54,440 bases of DNA from NCBI GenBank assembly GCA_937128235.1, contig CAKZMG010000213.1, positions 77,255 through 131,694 on the forward strand. Direction: 5' to 3'. Below, piece after piece: positions 1 to 8,607 of the stretch. The DNA is from an uncultured Verrucomicrobiales bacterium (lineage in GTDB: Bacteria; Verrucomicrobiota; Verrucomicrobiia; Verrucomicrobiales; Akkermansiaceae). The notes beneath the pieces were generated by a model. The model made no database searches. It worked only from the letters and a program-made list of their open reading frames with translations, and had not been told where the DNA came from. Position numbers and translations under genes: made by a program. Each line of letters starts with the position of its first letter. Position 1 is the stretch's first letter.

Positions 1-1520
1 ATCAAAGTCGATACGAGAACGGTGAAAGCCGAAGCTACCAACCACGGCTTAGAATAGTTAGCAAGTCCATCTTTGAGTAATGTCCCCCAGGTCGCGTATT
101 TCCCAGGCAAGCCAAACCCTAAGTAATCGAGCGCGGTTAGTGACATAATAATACCAGAAATACTAAATGGAACGAGCGTCACTAGGATAGCCACTGTATT
201 TGGTAAAATATGGCTGAAAAGCACGCGAGAAGTGCTAGCCCCAGAAACACGAGCCGCTGCCACATAGTCTCTAGCCTTCTCCTTCAGTGCCGCAGTTCGC
301 ATCAGATAAGTCATCCCCATCCAGCCAAAAGCGATCAAAATAGCCAGAATCATGTATAATCCTCTATTCTCAGGTTTAATCAAACTACTTAGAATGATCA
401 CCACGAAGAGAAACGGAATCGTAGAGAAAATTTCAATAATTCTCTGTAAAATGAGATCAAACGTCCCACCAAAATATCCCATCAGTAAGCCAATCGAAAC
501 ACCAATAATATAAATGGCAGGGATGTAGAGCACAGCTGCTTTAATATTCAGCTGCAAGCCACCATAGAGATAAGCTAGCAAATCGTAACCCTGAATCGTA
601 GTGCCTAGCATGTGTCCTTGGCTAGGCATAGGAGGTGCTGAGTGATAATGGATGTAAGACAAAACATCGTTCCCTGATTTAAGAAACTCCTCCTTACTCA
701 TCTCCTCACCACTGTATTTTTCAGACTCAGGAACCAGCACATTATCTTTATAACGGGCTTCATAGACCTTGACACCTTCCTCAGTTTTACCAGTGACTAG
801 ACCTGCTTTGACTCCTTGCCTATAAACATAGCTCATATGGATACTCTCCGCGCTATCGCCATACAGAGTCATCGCTCGCCCATCCAGAGGCTCGCCGCTC
901 GTGTCCAGCAGCTTCCCATCTTTTTCCTCTAATGGAACCACCGGCACATCCACCGTATCCTCAGTGGGATCATACGGCACCAGCGGCATGATAACCGTCC
1001 CTTCTTCCTTATTCTTCGCAATCCTTTTTTTCAAATCACGATAATTCACAGACTGCTTCTCAAGATCTCCCGTAAGACCAAAGTCCTCTCCAGCCACATC
1101 CTTACGCATGAATGCAGGGAAATAGGATTCCCCATTATAACTAGCATACAATGCACGCTTCCCTACCAATACTTGATCTAAACTAGCCAGAAGCACAAAA
1201 AACGAAATAATATACAAGGAAATCAACCCACGTCGATTTGCTCTGAACCTCTCAATTCTTCGCTTCGTAGTAGGCAGCATTCCGCCCTCTTGATGTTTAC
1301 TTAATATCAAGAGCCCTGCCACTATTCCAAGCACAGCAACAAAGTAGCCAAACCAAGCAAGCCGCCAAGCATCTTCACCTGCCCCCATCACAGAGTGCAA
1401 GCCCGCCTTTTCATGGGCTAAGTTAAACGCCCAGCTTATGGTAGGAAATTTTAACTTCAACATCTCCGCGACCGAAGCGATCACTGAGCTAATAATGAGA
1501 AACCATGCAAATTTACGCAT
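1..1520 (-). CDS. ABC transporter permease, YejE/OppC-like (partial, 3' end outside window)
   Basis: Inner-membrane permease of an oligopeptide or microcin C-type ABC importer. The reading frame opens at an ATG complementary to 1518-1520 (MRKFAWFLII) and stays open to the left edge, so the C-terminus is missing. It has hydrophobic segments at residues 1-20 and about 50-70 and another near 100. A long hydrophilic, charged periplasmic stretch follows (roughly 125-285). The binding-protein-dependent permease domain comes last, with the cytoplasmic-loop signature DYVAAARVSGAS and the GYFGG segment typical of the OppC/YejE branch. It starts 18 bases after the stop of the upstream permease, so the two form an operon. 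Family assignment is firm; the substrate is not known. Confidence 0.88.
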   Translation of the reverse strand, partial: MRKFAWFLIISSVIASVAEMLKLKFPTISWAFNLAHEKAGLHSVMGAGEDAWRLAWFGYFVAVLGIVAGLLILSKHQEGGMLPTTKRRIERFRANRRGLISLYIISFFVLLASLDQVLVGKRALYASYNGESYFPAFMRKDVAGEDFGLTGDLEKQSVNYRDLKKRIAKNKEEGTVIMPLVPYDPTEDTVDVPVVPLEEKDGKLLDTSGEPLDGRAMTLYGDSAESIHMSYVYRQGVKAGLVTGKTEEGVKVYEARYKDNVLVPESEKYSGEEMSKEEFLKSGNDVLSYIHYHSAPPMPSQGHMLGTTIQGYDLLAYLYGGLQLNIKAAVLYIPAIYIIGVSIGLLMGYFGGTFDLILQRIIEIFSTIPFLFVVIILSSLIKPENRGLYMILAILIAFGWMGMTYLMRTAALKEKARDYVAAARVSGASTSRVLFSHILPNTVAILVTLVPFSISGIIMSLTALDYLGFGLPGKYATWGTLLKDGLANYSKPWLVASAFTVLVSTL

Positions 1521-1538
1521 AACAAATAAGAACAATCG

Positions 1539-2879
1539 TTAGTTGAATTTAATCCGTGGATCAACCATAGCCACAATGAAATCTGATAAAATATTACCTA
1601 TAAGCATCAAAAATGAGCTCACCGTCAAAGTTCCCATAATCACAGGAATATCCACGCTCGTCACCGCCTGGTACTGAAGTAGCCCAAATCCTTGAATATC
1701 AAACACCCGCTCCACCAGCATACTCCCTCCAATGAATAACGTGATCAACCCACCAAGTCCAGTCGCAATAGGAATGAATGAATTTCTAAACGCATGACCA
1801 ATCACCGCTTTCTTGAATGTCACGCCTTTTGACATCGCTGTCCGCACATAATCAGAAGATAAATTCTCCATCAGATTATTCTTCATCATCATCGTCAAAA
1901 ATGCAAATCCACTAATCACATAACAAATCAGTGGTAACACCGTATGAGCCACTAGATCTTTAACTTGCCCCCAGAATGATAAGTCGCCAAAGTTATCACT
2001 CGTCAAACCAAAGATAGGAAACCATCCCATCCTAGCTCCCACAAAGATAACTAACAACGCACCCAAAGCATAGCCCGGAATAGAGTATCCCACAAACACT
2101 GCAATCGAACTCAAGTTATCAAACCAGCTCTTATGCCCAATCGCCTTAGCTATCCCCAGCGGAATACACGTGCCATAAATGATAATAGTCGAAAGCACCC
2201 CGAAGTACAACGCAATCGGAACTCGCCCCAAAATCAATGACCAAACACTATCACCGTACTTATAAGAACGACCTAAATCCCCCTGTATCAATCCAGAAAA
2301 TTTCTCCTTATAAGCTAACGCCCGATAACTATATTTATTAGGGCACTCAGAAGCCTCCTTACCCTCTCGCCTTGCCCAGCGTTCCTTGCGGTCTTGGGGT
2401 GACTCTATTTTCACCGCCCAGCCATCTTCGGTAGGATCACCACCTCCCTCAGCATATTTGAATGTGTAATCATCCGTGCTGTCCTTACTCTTGCGCTCCA
2501 ATAAAACAATACGGTCACTCCCCTTCAGCACAAACCGCGCTTGCAGATCTGTATCCACACCCACCGAGATAGATTTGCCGCCAAATTCCTTCTTAGAAAC
2601 AAACTTATTTTTAGGCCAGCCCCCCAACCACATTGCATACGCCTCCATGATTCCCTTATCCAGACCATACTGCTCTTCCAGATCCTCCAGTTCATCCTCG
2701 GATAAATTACCGGTTTTTCCATCTCCGCTCCCCTTATCATCCGCACCCGCAGCCGCTGACTGCAGAGCCTTCTCAAAAGGTCCCCCAGGAGCAAAGCGCG
2801 AGATAGTAAACACCATCAACGTAATCCCTATCAGCGTAGGGATCACCAGCAACATTCGTCGAATAAAATAGGCTTTCAT
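1539..2879 (-). CDS. ABC transporter permease, YejB/OppB-like with large periplasmic insertion
   Basis: Membrane permease subunit of a peptide-type ABC importer, partner of the YejE-like gene that follows it. The N-terminus (MKAYFIRRMLLVIPTLIG) is the classic OppB/YejB first helix. Residues about 35-205 are an acidic, hydrophilic periplasmic region, which makes the 446-residue protein longer than usual OppB/YejB proteins (about 310-365). Residues about 212-446 hold the permease domain with the coupling loop DYVRTAMSKGVTFKKA and the usual end MVDPRIKFN. The start fits because it gives the conserved helix directly. It is transcribed divergently from the peptide-binding lipoprotein gene at 3035, with about 155 bases between them. 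Confidence 0.93.
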   Translation of the reverse strand: MKAYFIRRMLLVIPTLIGITLMVFTISRFAPGGPFEKALQSAAAGADDKGSGDGKTGNLSEDELEDLEEQYGLDKGIMEAYAMWLGGWPKNKFVSKKEFGGKSISVGVDTDLQARFVLKGSDRIVLLERKSKDSTDDYTFKYAEGGGDPTEDGWAVKIESPQDRKERWARREGKEASECPNKYSYRALAYKEKFSGLIQGDLGRSYKYGDSVWSLILGRVPIALYFGVLSTIIIYGTCIPLGIAKAIGHKSWFDNLSSIAVFVGYSIPGYALGALLVIFVGARMGWFPIFGLTSDNFGDLSFWGQVKDLVAHTVLPLICYVISGFAFLTMMMKNNLMENLSSDYVRTAMSKGVTFKKAVIGHAFRNSFIPIATGLGGLITLFIGGSMLVERVFDIQGFGLLQYQAVTSVDIPVIMGTLTVSSFLMLIGNILSDFIVAMVDPRIKFN

Positions 2880-2920
2880 AGATCGTAAAAATCGCTCACA
2901 AACATAAACTCACTGTAAGC

Positions 2921-2939
2921 ATCCCTATTTATTAGGGAT
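2921..2939. promoter_or_regulatory. Palindrome in the divergent transporter promoter region
   Basis: Perfect 7-base inverted repeat (ATCCCTA / TAGGGAT, 5-base spacer) in the 155-base gap between the divergent Yej-like and Opp-like genes. The position suits an operator acting on both directions, or a leader hairpin of the minus-strand gene. This is inference from symmetry and position only; it is not followed by a T-tract in either direction. Confidence 0.35.
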
Positions 2940-3034
2940 CTAATCACCAGAGATCAAGCAACGTTTGGAAAAAACAAAATAAAAACAAAAAAGGTGTGCA
3001 AGCTGACCCAAAATAAGCCAATTTCTTCTGCAAC

Positions 3035-4954
3035 ATGAAGCAACTCATCGCTAAAACTATTCTGGCGCTCACTCTTAGCTCTAGCGTCTTCTGTCTTACT
3101 AACTGTAAGTCTGAGGATACACTCGCCGATTCTACTAAGAAGAAAATTCTCATTCTGGGGAACTCAGCGGAACCAGAAGGTCTGGACCCACAGGTCGTGA
3201 CTGGTGTGACTGAGAGTAATATCATCCGAGCATTATTTGAGGGACTCTGTGTTGAAAACCCTGATGATCCAGCAACATCTAAGCCTGGTGTAGCAGCGAC
3301 TTGGTCATCTGATCCTAATTACAAGGAATGGACATTTAACCTGCAGCCAGACGCAAAGTGGTCTGATGGTGTGGATCTCACAGCGAGTGACTTTGAGTTC
3401 TCCTATCATCGCATTCTACATCCGAAATTTGGAGCTAAGTATGCATCCATGCTCTATTTCATCCGTGGTGCTGAGGACTATAATAAGAACCACCGTGAAC
3501 TCTACCTGATCAAGCCTGAGACATCTGGGCTGGTGTGGGAATCGGTCAAGAATGTTAATTTCCGTGGTGATAGTGATATTGATACTAAAGAACTCAAACA
3601 AACACTCTATGACGATATGTCTGACAAGCAGAGAAAAGCGATGCATGACTCATCAGGGCTAAATAATTTGCCTAAAGCCAAACTCATATCCATTTCAAAA
3701 AACAAAACACTTTTTACCTGGCCTCCAGACATCAATCCAAGTTTATCAGATAAGTTACTTGAAATCTATATTCAAAATGCAGACAAGGACATGTGGTCGA
3801 GATCTGGTGTCGGGGTGCGAGCAGTTGCTCCTAAATTATTAGAAATTTCACTGAAAGCACCCATCCCATTTCTGCCTGATATCACGAAGCACTACACTTG
3901 GTATCCAGTTCCTAAACATGTGATCGAGAAATTTGGGAATCCGATGGTGCAAAACTATCTCTGGACTGAGCCTGGTAGCCTCGTGAGCAATGGTCCATTT
4001 AAACTTAAAGAATGGACGATGAACTATCGCATCGATGTGGAATCCAACCCACAATACTGGGATGCAGCGAACGTGAAGCTCAGAGGTGTCCGCTATCTTC
4101 CTATCGCAAATCCTTACACCGAAGCGCGGATGTTTTTTAATAACCAACTCCATGCTACGGATAAGCTGGCATCAGAACTCATCGAGTACAGTAAGGAAAA
4201 ATTCCCTAAAAATCTGAAGCAAGAAACCTATCTGGGAACAAATTTCCTCAGATTTAATACTAAATTAGCCATCTTTGATGATGTTAATCTTAGAAAAGCG
4301 CTCGCGTATTCGATTGATAGCGCATCGATCATTGAGCACATTCTCAAAGGCGGTCAATCAGTAGCGACTGGTGTGGTGCCACCAATGGGAGATTACAAAA
4401 CAGCGAAAGCTCTTGAATATGACATTGCTAAAGCCAAAGAATTTTTCAGTAAAACAAAATATGCTGATGATCCTAGTTCACTAGAAATCACCCTGTTAAC
4501 AACGGATCAGGAATCCGCTAAAGTGCTTGCAGAGGCTCTTCAGGCTATGTGGAAAACACATCTTGGGGTTAAGGTTAAAATCGAGCAGAGAGACTGGAAA
4601 ACTTACCTCGACAGTATGTCAAAATTCAACTTTGGTATCGCGACTGGAGGCTGGATTGGTGATTACCCAGATCCGACAACCTTTCTTGATATGTGGAAAA
4701 AAGGCGATGGAAATAACCGAACAGGCTGGAGTAGCGAAGAGTTCGAAGCCAAACTAAAAGAGGCTGAAACGGCAGCAACTCCTGAGCTTAGATTGCAGTT
4801 ATTATCTGAGGCTGAGAATCTCTTCCTCAAGGATCTACCCATCATTCCACTTTACTGGTACACTAGTAATTATCTTCTGCACGAGTCTGTAAAAGGCTGG
4901 AAGCCTTCAATTATGAAAAATCAGCCATATAAGTTTATGGATCTCAGTGAATAA
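3035..4954 (+). CDS. Oligopeptide ABC transporter substrate-binding lipoprotein (OppA/SBP_bac_5 family)
   Basis: Extracytoplasmic solute-binding protein that captures peptides and hands them to the OppB/OppC-type permeases encoded directly downstream. Residues 1-24 are a hydrophobic signal sequence ending in LTNC, a relaxed lipobox, so Cys24 is the likely lipidated residue. The mature part is a cluster-C binding protein: GNSAEPEGLDPQ near the N-terminus, NGPFKLKEW in the middle, and GWIGDYPDP near residue 550. At 639 residues it is longer than Escherichia coli OppA; an extra segment near residues 150-230 contains Lys/Asp-rich sequence. It leads a three-gene operon (gap 27 bases to the next gene). 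No Shine-Dalgarno sequence is visible before the ATG. Confidence 0.93.
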   Translation: MKQLIAKTILALTLSSSVFCLTNCKSEDTLADSTKKKILILGNSAEPEGLDPQVVTGVTESNIIRALFEGLCVENPDDPATSKPGVAATWSSDPNYKEWTFNLQPDAKWSDGVDLTASDFEFSYHRILHPKFGAKYASMLYFIRGAEDYNKNHRELYLIKPETSGLVWESVKNVNFRGDSDIDTKELKQTLYDDMSDKQRKAMHDSSGLNNLPKAKLISISKNKTLFTWPPDINPSLSDKLLEIYIQNADKDMWSRSGVGVRAVAPKLLEISLKAPIPFLPDITKHYTWYPVPKHVIEKFGNPMVQNYLWTEPGSLVSNGPFKLKEWTMNYRIDVESNPQYWDAANVKLRGVRYLPIANPYTEARMFFNNQLHATDKLASELIEYSKEKFPKNLKQETYLGTNFLRFNTKLAIFDDVNLRKALAYSIDSASIIEHILKGGQSVATGVVPPMGDYKTAKALEYDIAKAKEFFSKTKYADDPSSLEITLLTTDQESAKVLAEALQAMWKTHLGVKVKIEQRDWKTYLDSMSKFNFGIATGGWIGDYPDPTTFLDMWKKGDGNNRTGWSSEEFEAKLKEAETAATPELRLQLLSEAENLFLKDLPIIPLYWYTSNYLLHESVKGWKPSIMKNQPYKFMDLSE

Positions 4955-4981
4955 TCATTTCTCCAATTCTCCAATTCTACC

Positions 4982-5905
4982 ATGTTAAAAATCATCATTA
5001 ATCGACTGCTTCAGGGCATCGTCGTCATCGCCTGTCTCTTCACAATTACGTTTTTTTTAGTTAGAAAGCTACCTGGTGATGCTCTCACATCTGAAAAAGA
5101 ATTGAGCGCAGAAGCCAAAAAAGCATACAATGAAAAATATGACTTCGACAAACCTGTAACTACACAATATCGAATAGCTATTGCAAAACTCTTCGAAGGC
5201 GACCTCAGGGAATCCACTAAGACTGGCCAACCTGTGAGTAAGATCATCGCTCATTCATTCCCTACCTCAGTGGTGCTAGGAGTAACTGGTATGTTCGTGG
5301 CTATTTGCATAGGAATCCCAGCTGGCATTATCTCAGCACTGAAGAAGAACTCATACATTGACTATAGCACCATGCTCATAGCCATGATTGGTATTAGTGT
5401 CCCAACTTTTGTCATTGGACCTCTCATCGCTAAATTTATAGGCAGCAATGTCCCTTTCCTCAAAGTAGCAGGCTGGGGAGATCCCTTCGATTGGGTTTTG
5501 CCCTCTATCACCCTTGGTCTTGGAACAGGAGCCTATCTAGCCAGAATTACCCGTGCTGGAATGCTTGATGTGCTTTCCCAAGACTATATCCGCACTGCAC
5601 AAGCAAAAGGAGTGCCTCAGCAAATGATCATCACCAAACACGCGCTCAAAGGTGGTCTGATCCCCTCTATCGCGTATATCGGACCAGCATTCGCAATGCT
5701 CATCACGGGATCATTCATCGTGGAAACAATTTTCCAAGCACCTGGCATGGGGCAGCACTTTGTTAACGCCACGAAGAACCGTGACCCGTTTCTCCTCCAA
5801 GGTATCGTGCTATTATTTGGAACATTAATCGTGGTGGTAAATATCGCCTCAGACATTGCTCTAATGTTCTTAAACCCTCGTCTAAGGCAGGAAGAAAACG
5901 CATAA
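4982..5905 (+). CDS. oppB: Oligopeptide ABC transporter permease OppB
   Basis: Integral membrane subunit of a peptide importer. Length (307 residues) and sequence match OppB/DppB: N-terminal helix MLKIIINRLLQGIVVIACLF, a periplasmic segment (about 30-95), then five membrane helices with the ATPase-coupling loop QDYIRTAQAKGVPQQMI near residue 200, followed by GGLIPSIAYIGPAFA and IVETIFQAPGMGQ. It sits between the binding protein and OppC, 23 bases before the latter. The gene symbol is by family; the natural substrate could be another peptide or nickel-type ligand. Confidence 0.93.
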   Translation: MLKIIINRLLQGIVVIACLFTITFFLVRKLPGDALTSEKELSAEAKKAYNEKYDFDKPVTTQYRIAIAKLFEGDLRESTKTGQPVSKIIAHSFPTSVVLGVTGMFVAICIGIPAGIISALKKNSYIDYSTMLIAMIGISVPTFVIGPLIAKFIGSNVPFLKVAGWGDPFDWVLPSITLGLGTGAYLARITRAGMLDVLSQDYIRTAQAKGVPQQMIITKHALKGGLIPSIAYIGPAFAMLITGSFIVETIFQAPGMGQHFVNATKNRDPFLLQGIVLLFGTLIVVVNIASDIALMFLNPRLRQEENA

Positions 5906-5928
5906 TTTAACCATTTTTCACTCTACAC

Positions 5929-6909
5929 ATGAAAATAGAATCAGGAAATTCACTTTGGTCAGATGCTTGGCTAAGACTAAAGAAGAACCGCATGGCTTTC
6001 ATTAGCCTGTGGATTGTTGTTGGCATCATTTTAAGCTCATTTCTCATCCCCATTATCGGTGAGATATTTGCTCCGAAAGATGAAGCATACCGGGCTGAGC
6101 ACTATTGGTTCAAAGACCCAGACAAACAGAGTCTAGCTAATAAATTCCAAGGACCTAGTGGGAATCACTGGCTCGGCACAGATCAGGCTGGACGAGATCT
6201 TTTCTCAAGACTTCTTTACGGTGGTCAGGTGTCACTACTAGTGGGACTTCTCGCTACACTCATCAGTATGGCAATAGGAATCTGCTACGGAGCTATTTCT
6301 GGTTACAAGGGTGGCAAAACTGACAGTATCCTCATGCGTATCGTTGACGTTCTCTATGGACTCCCCTTTCTCGTTATCGTTATTTTGTTCTCAGTATTTA
6401 TCAAGGCATGGGCACAGCAGTCTGTAGGCTTCCTTAAAAATGATTGGGGCTGGGGCGAAGGACTCATCAATATCACGGTAAACTACTTACCGCTATGCGT
6501 AGCGATAGGTATTCTGGGCTGGTACACCATGGCTCGTGTGGTCAGATCTCAGGTTCTTTCTTCTAAGAAATTAGAATATGTGGAAGCCGCGGTGTCACTG
6601 GGGCTCTCTCACAAGAACATCCTCTTTAAGCAAATCCTGCCAAATCTGTTAGGACCTATCATCGTTTACACCACGTTAACCATTCCAGGCTTCATTCTCA
6701 CAGAAGCAGGACTTTCCTATCTAGGACTAGGCGTAGAATCTCCTAACAGTTCTTGGGGGCTACTCCTTCAGGAGGGAGCTAATTACATGGAAACGCAACC
6801 AAGGTTACTGATCGTTCCCTCCATCGTGTTTGCTCTCACTCTGCTCGCACTAAACTTCCTAGGTGATGGCTTGCGAGATGCTCTAGACCCGAAAGCTTCT
6901 AAGGATTAA
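5929..6909 (+). CDS. oppC: Oligopeptide ABC transporter permease OppC
   Basis: Second membrane subunit paired with OppB. The N-terminal stretch (SGNSLWSDAWLRLKKNRMAF) is the OppC_N domain, followed by GPSGNHWLGTDQAGRDLFSR, the signature that opens OppC permease domains, and the coupling loop KKLEYVEAAVSLGLSHKNI near residue 215. It ends LNFLGDGLRDALDPK, the usual OppC terminus. It is the last gene of the binding-protein-OppB-OppC set. The usual oppD/oppF ATPase genes do not follow; the next gene is a secreted PEP-CTERM protein, so ATPases must be supplied from another locus. Confidence 0.93.
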   Translation: MKIESGNSLWSDAWLRLKKNRMAFISLWIVVGIILSSFLIPIIGEIFAPKDEAYRAEHYWFKDPDKQSLANKFQGPSGNHWLGTDQAGRDLFSRLLYGGQVSLLVGLLATLISMAIGICYGAISGYKGGKTDSILMRIVDVLYGLPFLVIVILFSVFIKAWAQQSVGFLKNDWGWGEGLINITVNYLPLCVAIGILGWYTMARVVRSQVLSSKKLEYVEAAVSLGLSHKNILFKQILPNLLGPIIVYTTLTIPGFILTEAGLSYLGLGVESPNSSWGLLLQEGANYMETQPRLLIVPSIVFALTLLALNFLGDGLRDALDPKASKD

Positions 6910-6968
6910 AAATATACATAAATGCAATCTTGACTTTATTATTCAGATATTTTATTACTTTAAATGCT

Positions 6969-7646
6969 ATGAAAATTTATAACTATAAAAACACATTAAG
7001 TCATTTGCGCTACATTCTTTTAGGTTCTTTTCTCACAGCCATACCAGCCCAAGCTGCGATGATAAATATCGTAGTGGGTGATGATGGAGATGTAGCTAAC
7101 TATGGCACCACGGTGAATACTACAGGAGCGTCAGCAGACTTCATCCGCTCAGGAGGCACAATCGTGCGCTACGTAATCCTTGAGTTCAATCTCAGTGCGC
7201 TTGATGACACCACTACGATAGACTCAGTAACATTGAATCTAACAAAAAATGGGACATTTTCTAATACTGGTAGCAATCCAGTTGAAATTGATATTTTTGC
7301 ATCTAACGGAGACGGTGTCGTTAATATAAGCGATTACAGTGCTGGTGGAACGCAGGTAGTAGATACATCGGTTTCCATTTCTCCTACGAACCCGATCGAT
7401 GGAACTGTCTTTAACTTTGCATTCACTGATGTGAATCCTGTCCAAGCTGCATTAGCTGGTGACAATCTCACTGTCCGATTAGCTACTGTCAATTTTGGTG
7501 GCGGCGGATTTGCAACATTGGAAACTCCAAATCCAGATTTTTCGGCCGCTAATTTAACCATCAATCACACCCCTATCCCTGAACCAACAAGTTCTCTTCT
7601 GCTTGGGCTAGGTGCATGTTTAGGTGTCATGAGGAGACGAAGATAG
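6969..7646 (+). CDS. PEP-CTERM sorting domain protein with DNRLRE-like domain
   Basis: Secreted protein of unknown role that carries the exosortase sorting signal. I place the start at ATG 6969 (MKIYNYKNTL) rather than an upstream TTG-type start, because a signal peptide then begins at once and ends near AQA. The body (residues about 30-200) is a beta-rich, Asn/Thr/Gly-rich domain resembling DNRLRE domains. The C-terminus has the three parts of a PEP-CTERM signal: IPEP, a hydrophobic helix, and the basic tail MRRRR. The family is known to be cut and anchored by an exosortase (EpsH/XrtA type), which is not in this window. It is flanked by unrelated genes and is probably monocistronic. Confidence 0.85.
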   Translation: MKIYNYKNTLSHLRYILLGSFLTAIPAQAAMINIVVGDDGDVANYGTTVNTTGASADFIRSGGTIVRYVILEFNLSALDDTTTIDSVTLNLTKNGTFSNTGSNPVEIDIFASNGDGVVNISDYSAGGTQVVDTSVSISPTNPIDGTVFNFAFTDVNPVQAALAGDNLTVRLATVNFGGGGFATLETPNPDFSAANLTINHTPIPEPTSSLLLGLGACLGVMRRRR

Positions 7647-7668
7647 CTATATCCACATTCCCATAAAT

Positions 7669-8265
7669 TTAAGAATTTAGCATCCTCAGAGCTGCTCTGA
7701 GCAAGTCATCGGTGTCGGCATTTTTGTCTGCATCGGCTGCGGCTTTCACAGCTTTTCTAGCTTCCACTTGCTTGTAACCTAGGCTGATCAATGCAAGTTC
7801 AGTATCACTAACAGCGCTGGAAACTCCCTCTGCTGAAGCATTTTTCCAAGACTCGGTGACACCTATCTTGTCTTTAAGTTCTAGGATGATTCTCTCTACA
7901 CCTTTCTTTCCTAAGCCTTTGATCTTAGAAAGTGCTGCTACTTCGTTGTTCACCACGCAAGCTTTGAAGTGATCCACAGGCATTCCGCTGAGGACTGCCA
8001 TGGCAATGGCTGGACCAATCCCGCTAACGCGATCAATCAGGAGTAAGAATAATTCCTTTTCCTCATCCGAGGCAAATCCATAGAGCGTGTGTGCCGTTTC
8101 ACGAACATGCATATGCGTGTGAATGTCCACTTTATCGCCCTCTTGCGGGTTCAGCTTATCATAGGTAGATAAAGGAATACTCACCAAATACCCCACACCA
8201 TTGACATCAATCACTAATCTATTAGGTAGTGACTCTAAAATTCTTCCTCTTAATCTCGCTATCAT
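7669..8265 (-). CDS. ruvA: Holliday junction branch migration protein RuvA
   Basis: RuvA binds four-way DNA junctions and loads the RuvB motor during recombination repair. The 198-residue length and order of parts are typical: N-terminal OB-fold (MIARLRGRILESLPNRLVID, residues 1-63), a central double helix-hairpin-helix region (SGIGPAIAMAVLSGMP and IKGLGKKGVERIILELKDK), and a C-terminal three-helix RuvB-binding domain (about 145-198, ALISLGYKQVEARKAV). It starts directly after the stop codon of the small membrane protein gene at 8266, so the two are probably co-transcribed. ruvB and ruvC are not here. Confidence 0.97.
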   Translation of the reverse strand: MIARLRGRILESLPNRLVIDVNGVGYLVSIPLSTYDKLNPQEGDKVDIHTHMHVRETAHTLYGFASDEEKELFLLLIDRVSGIGPAIAMAVLSGMPVDHFKACVVNNEVAALSKIKGLGKKGVERIILELKDKIGVTESWKNASAEGVSSAVSDTELALISLGYKQVEARKAVKAAADADKNADTDDLLRAALRMLNS

Positions 8266-8595
8266 TTACTTTGACTTAGGTTGGTTCGCTGGTTTTGATT
8301 TAGCATCTGGTGCAGCTTTCATATTCTTGTAGGCTTTTAAAAGGATCGCGCATAGCACCAATACCATCACGCTGCTCCAACAGAAAAACAACAGCGTCAT
8401 CATGTTTCTCGGTGCAAAACTCATCAAGGTCTGACCTAGGATATTAAAGAAAAATGCTCCCGCACCTATGAAATACGGATATTTCTTAGCTCTGCCTGTT
8501 GGATAACCTTTCGATCTCGCTAGGGTTGCAAATTTCCCTGACGCAAAGATCGCTATGATAATGATCAGTATGTTAAAACCTATCAGAATTTCCAT
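8266..8595 (-). CDS. Small membrane protein of unknown function
   Basis: A 109-residue protein with an N-terminal hydrophobic helix (MEILIGFNILIIIIAIFASG), two more membrane segments (about 40-62 and 68-90) and a basic, Pro/Lys-rich cytoplasmic-type tail (KSKPANQPKSK). I do not recognise the family. The stop codon directly abuts the ruvA start, and it begins 12 bases after the stop of the basic protein gene upstream, so the three minus-strand genes look like one transcription unit. The tight packing and the coding-like sequence support a real gene. Confidence 0.7.
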   Translation of the reverse strand: MEILIGFNILIIIIAIFASGKFATLARSKGYPTGRAKKYPYFIGAGAFFFNILGQTLMSFAPRNMMTLLFFCWSSVMVLVLCAILLKAYKNMKAAPDAKSKPANQPKSK

Positions 8596-8607
8596 AGTTG
8601 GATGAAA

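Noticed and set aside
2476-2871. Open frame opposite the Yej-like permease gene
   Set aside because: Ser-rich shadow translation over the region encoding the inserted periplasmic domain; no independent evidence.
6930-6958. Promoter for the PEP-CTERM gene (TTGACT and TATTAC, 17-base spacer)
   Set aside because: The spacing is good, but transcription would start only about 3-5 bases before ATG 6969, leaving almost no leader. It is kept only as a weak possibility.
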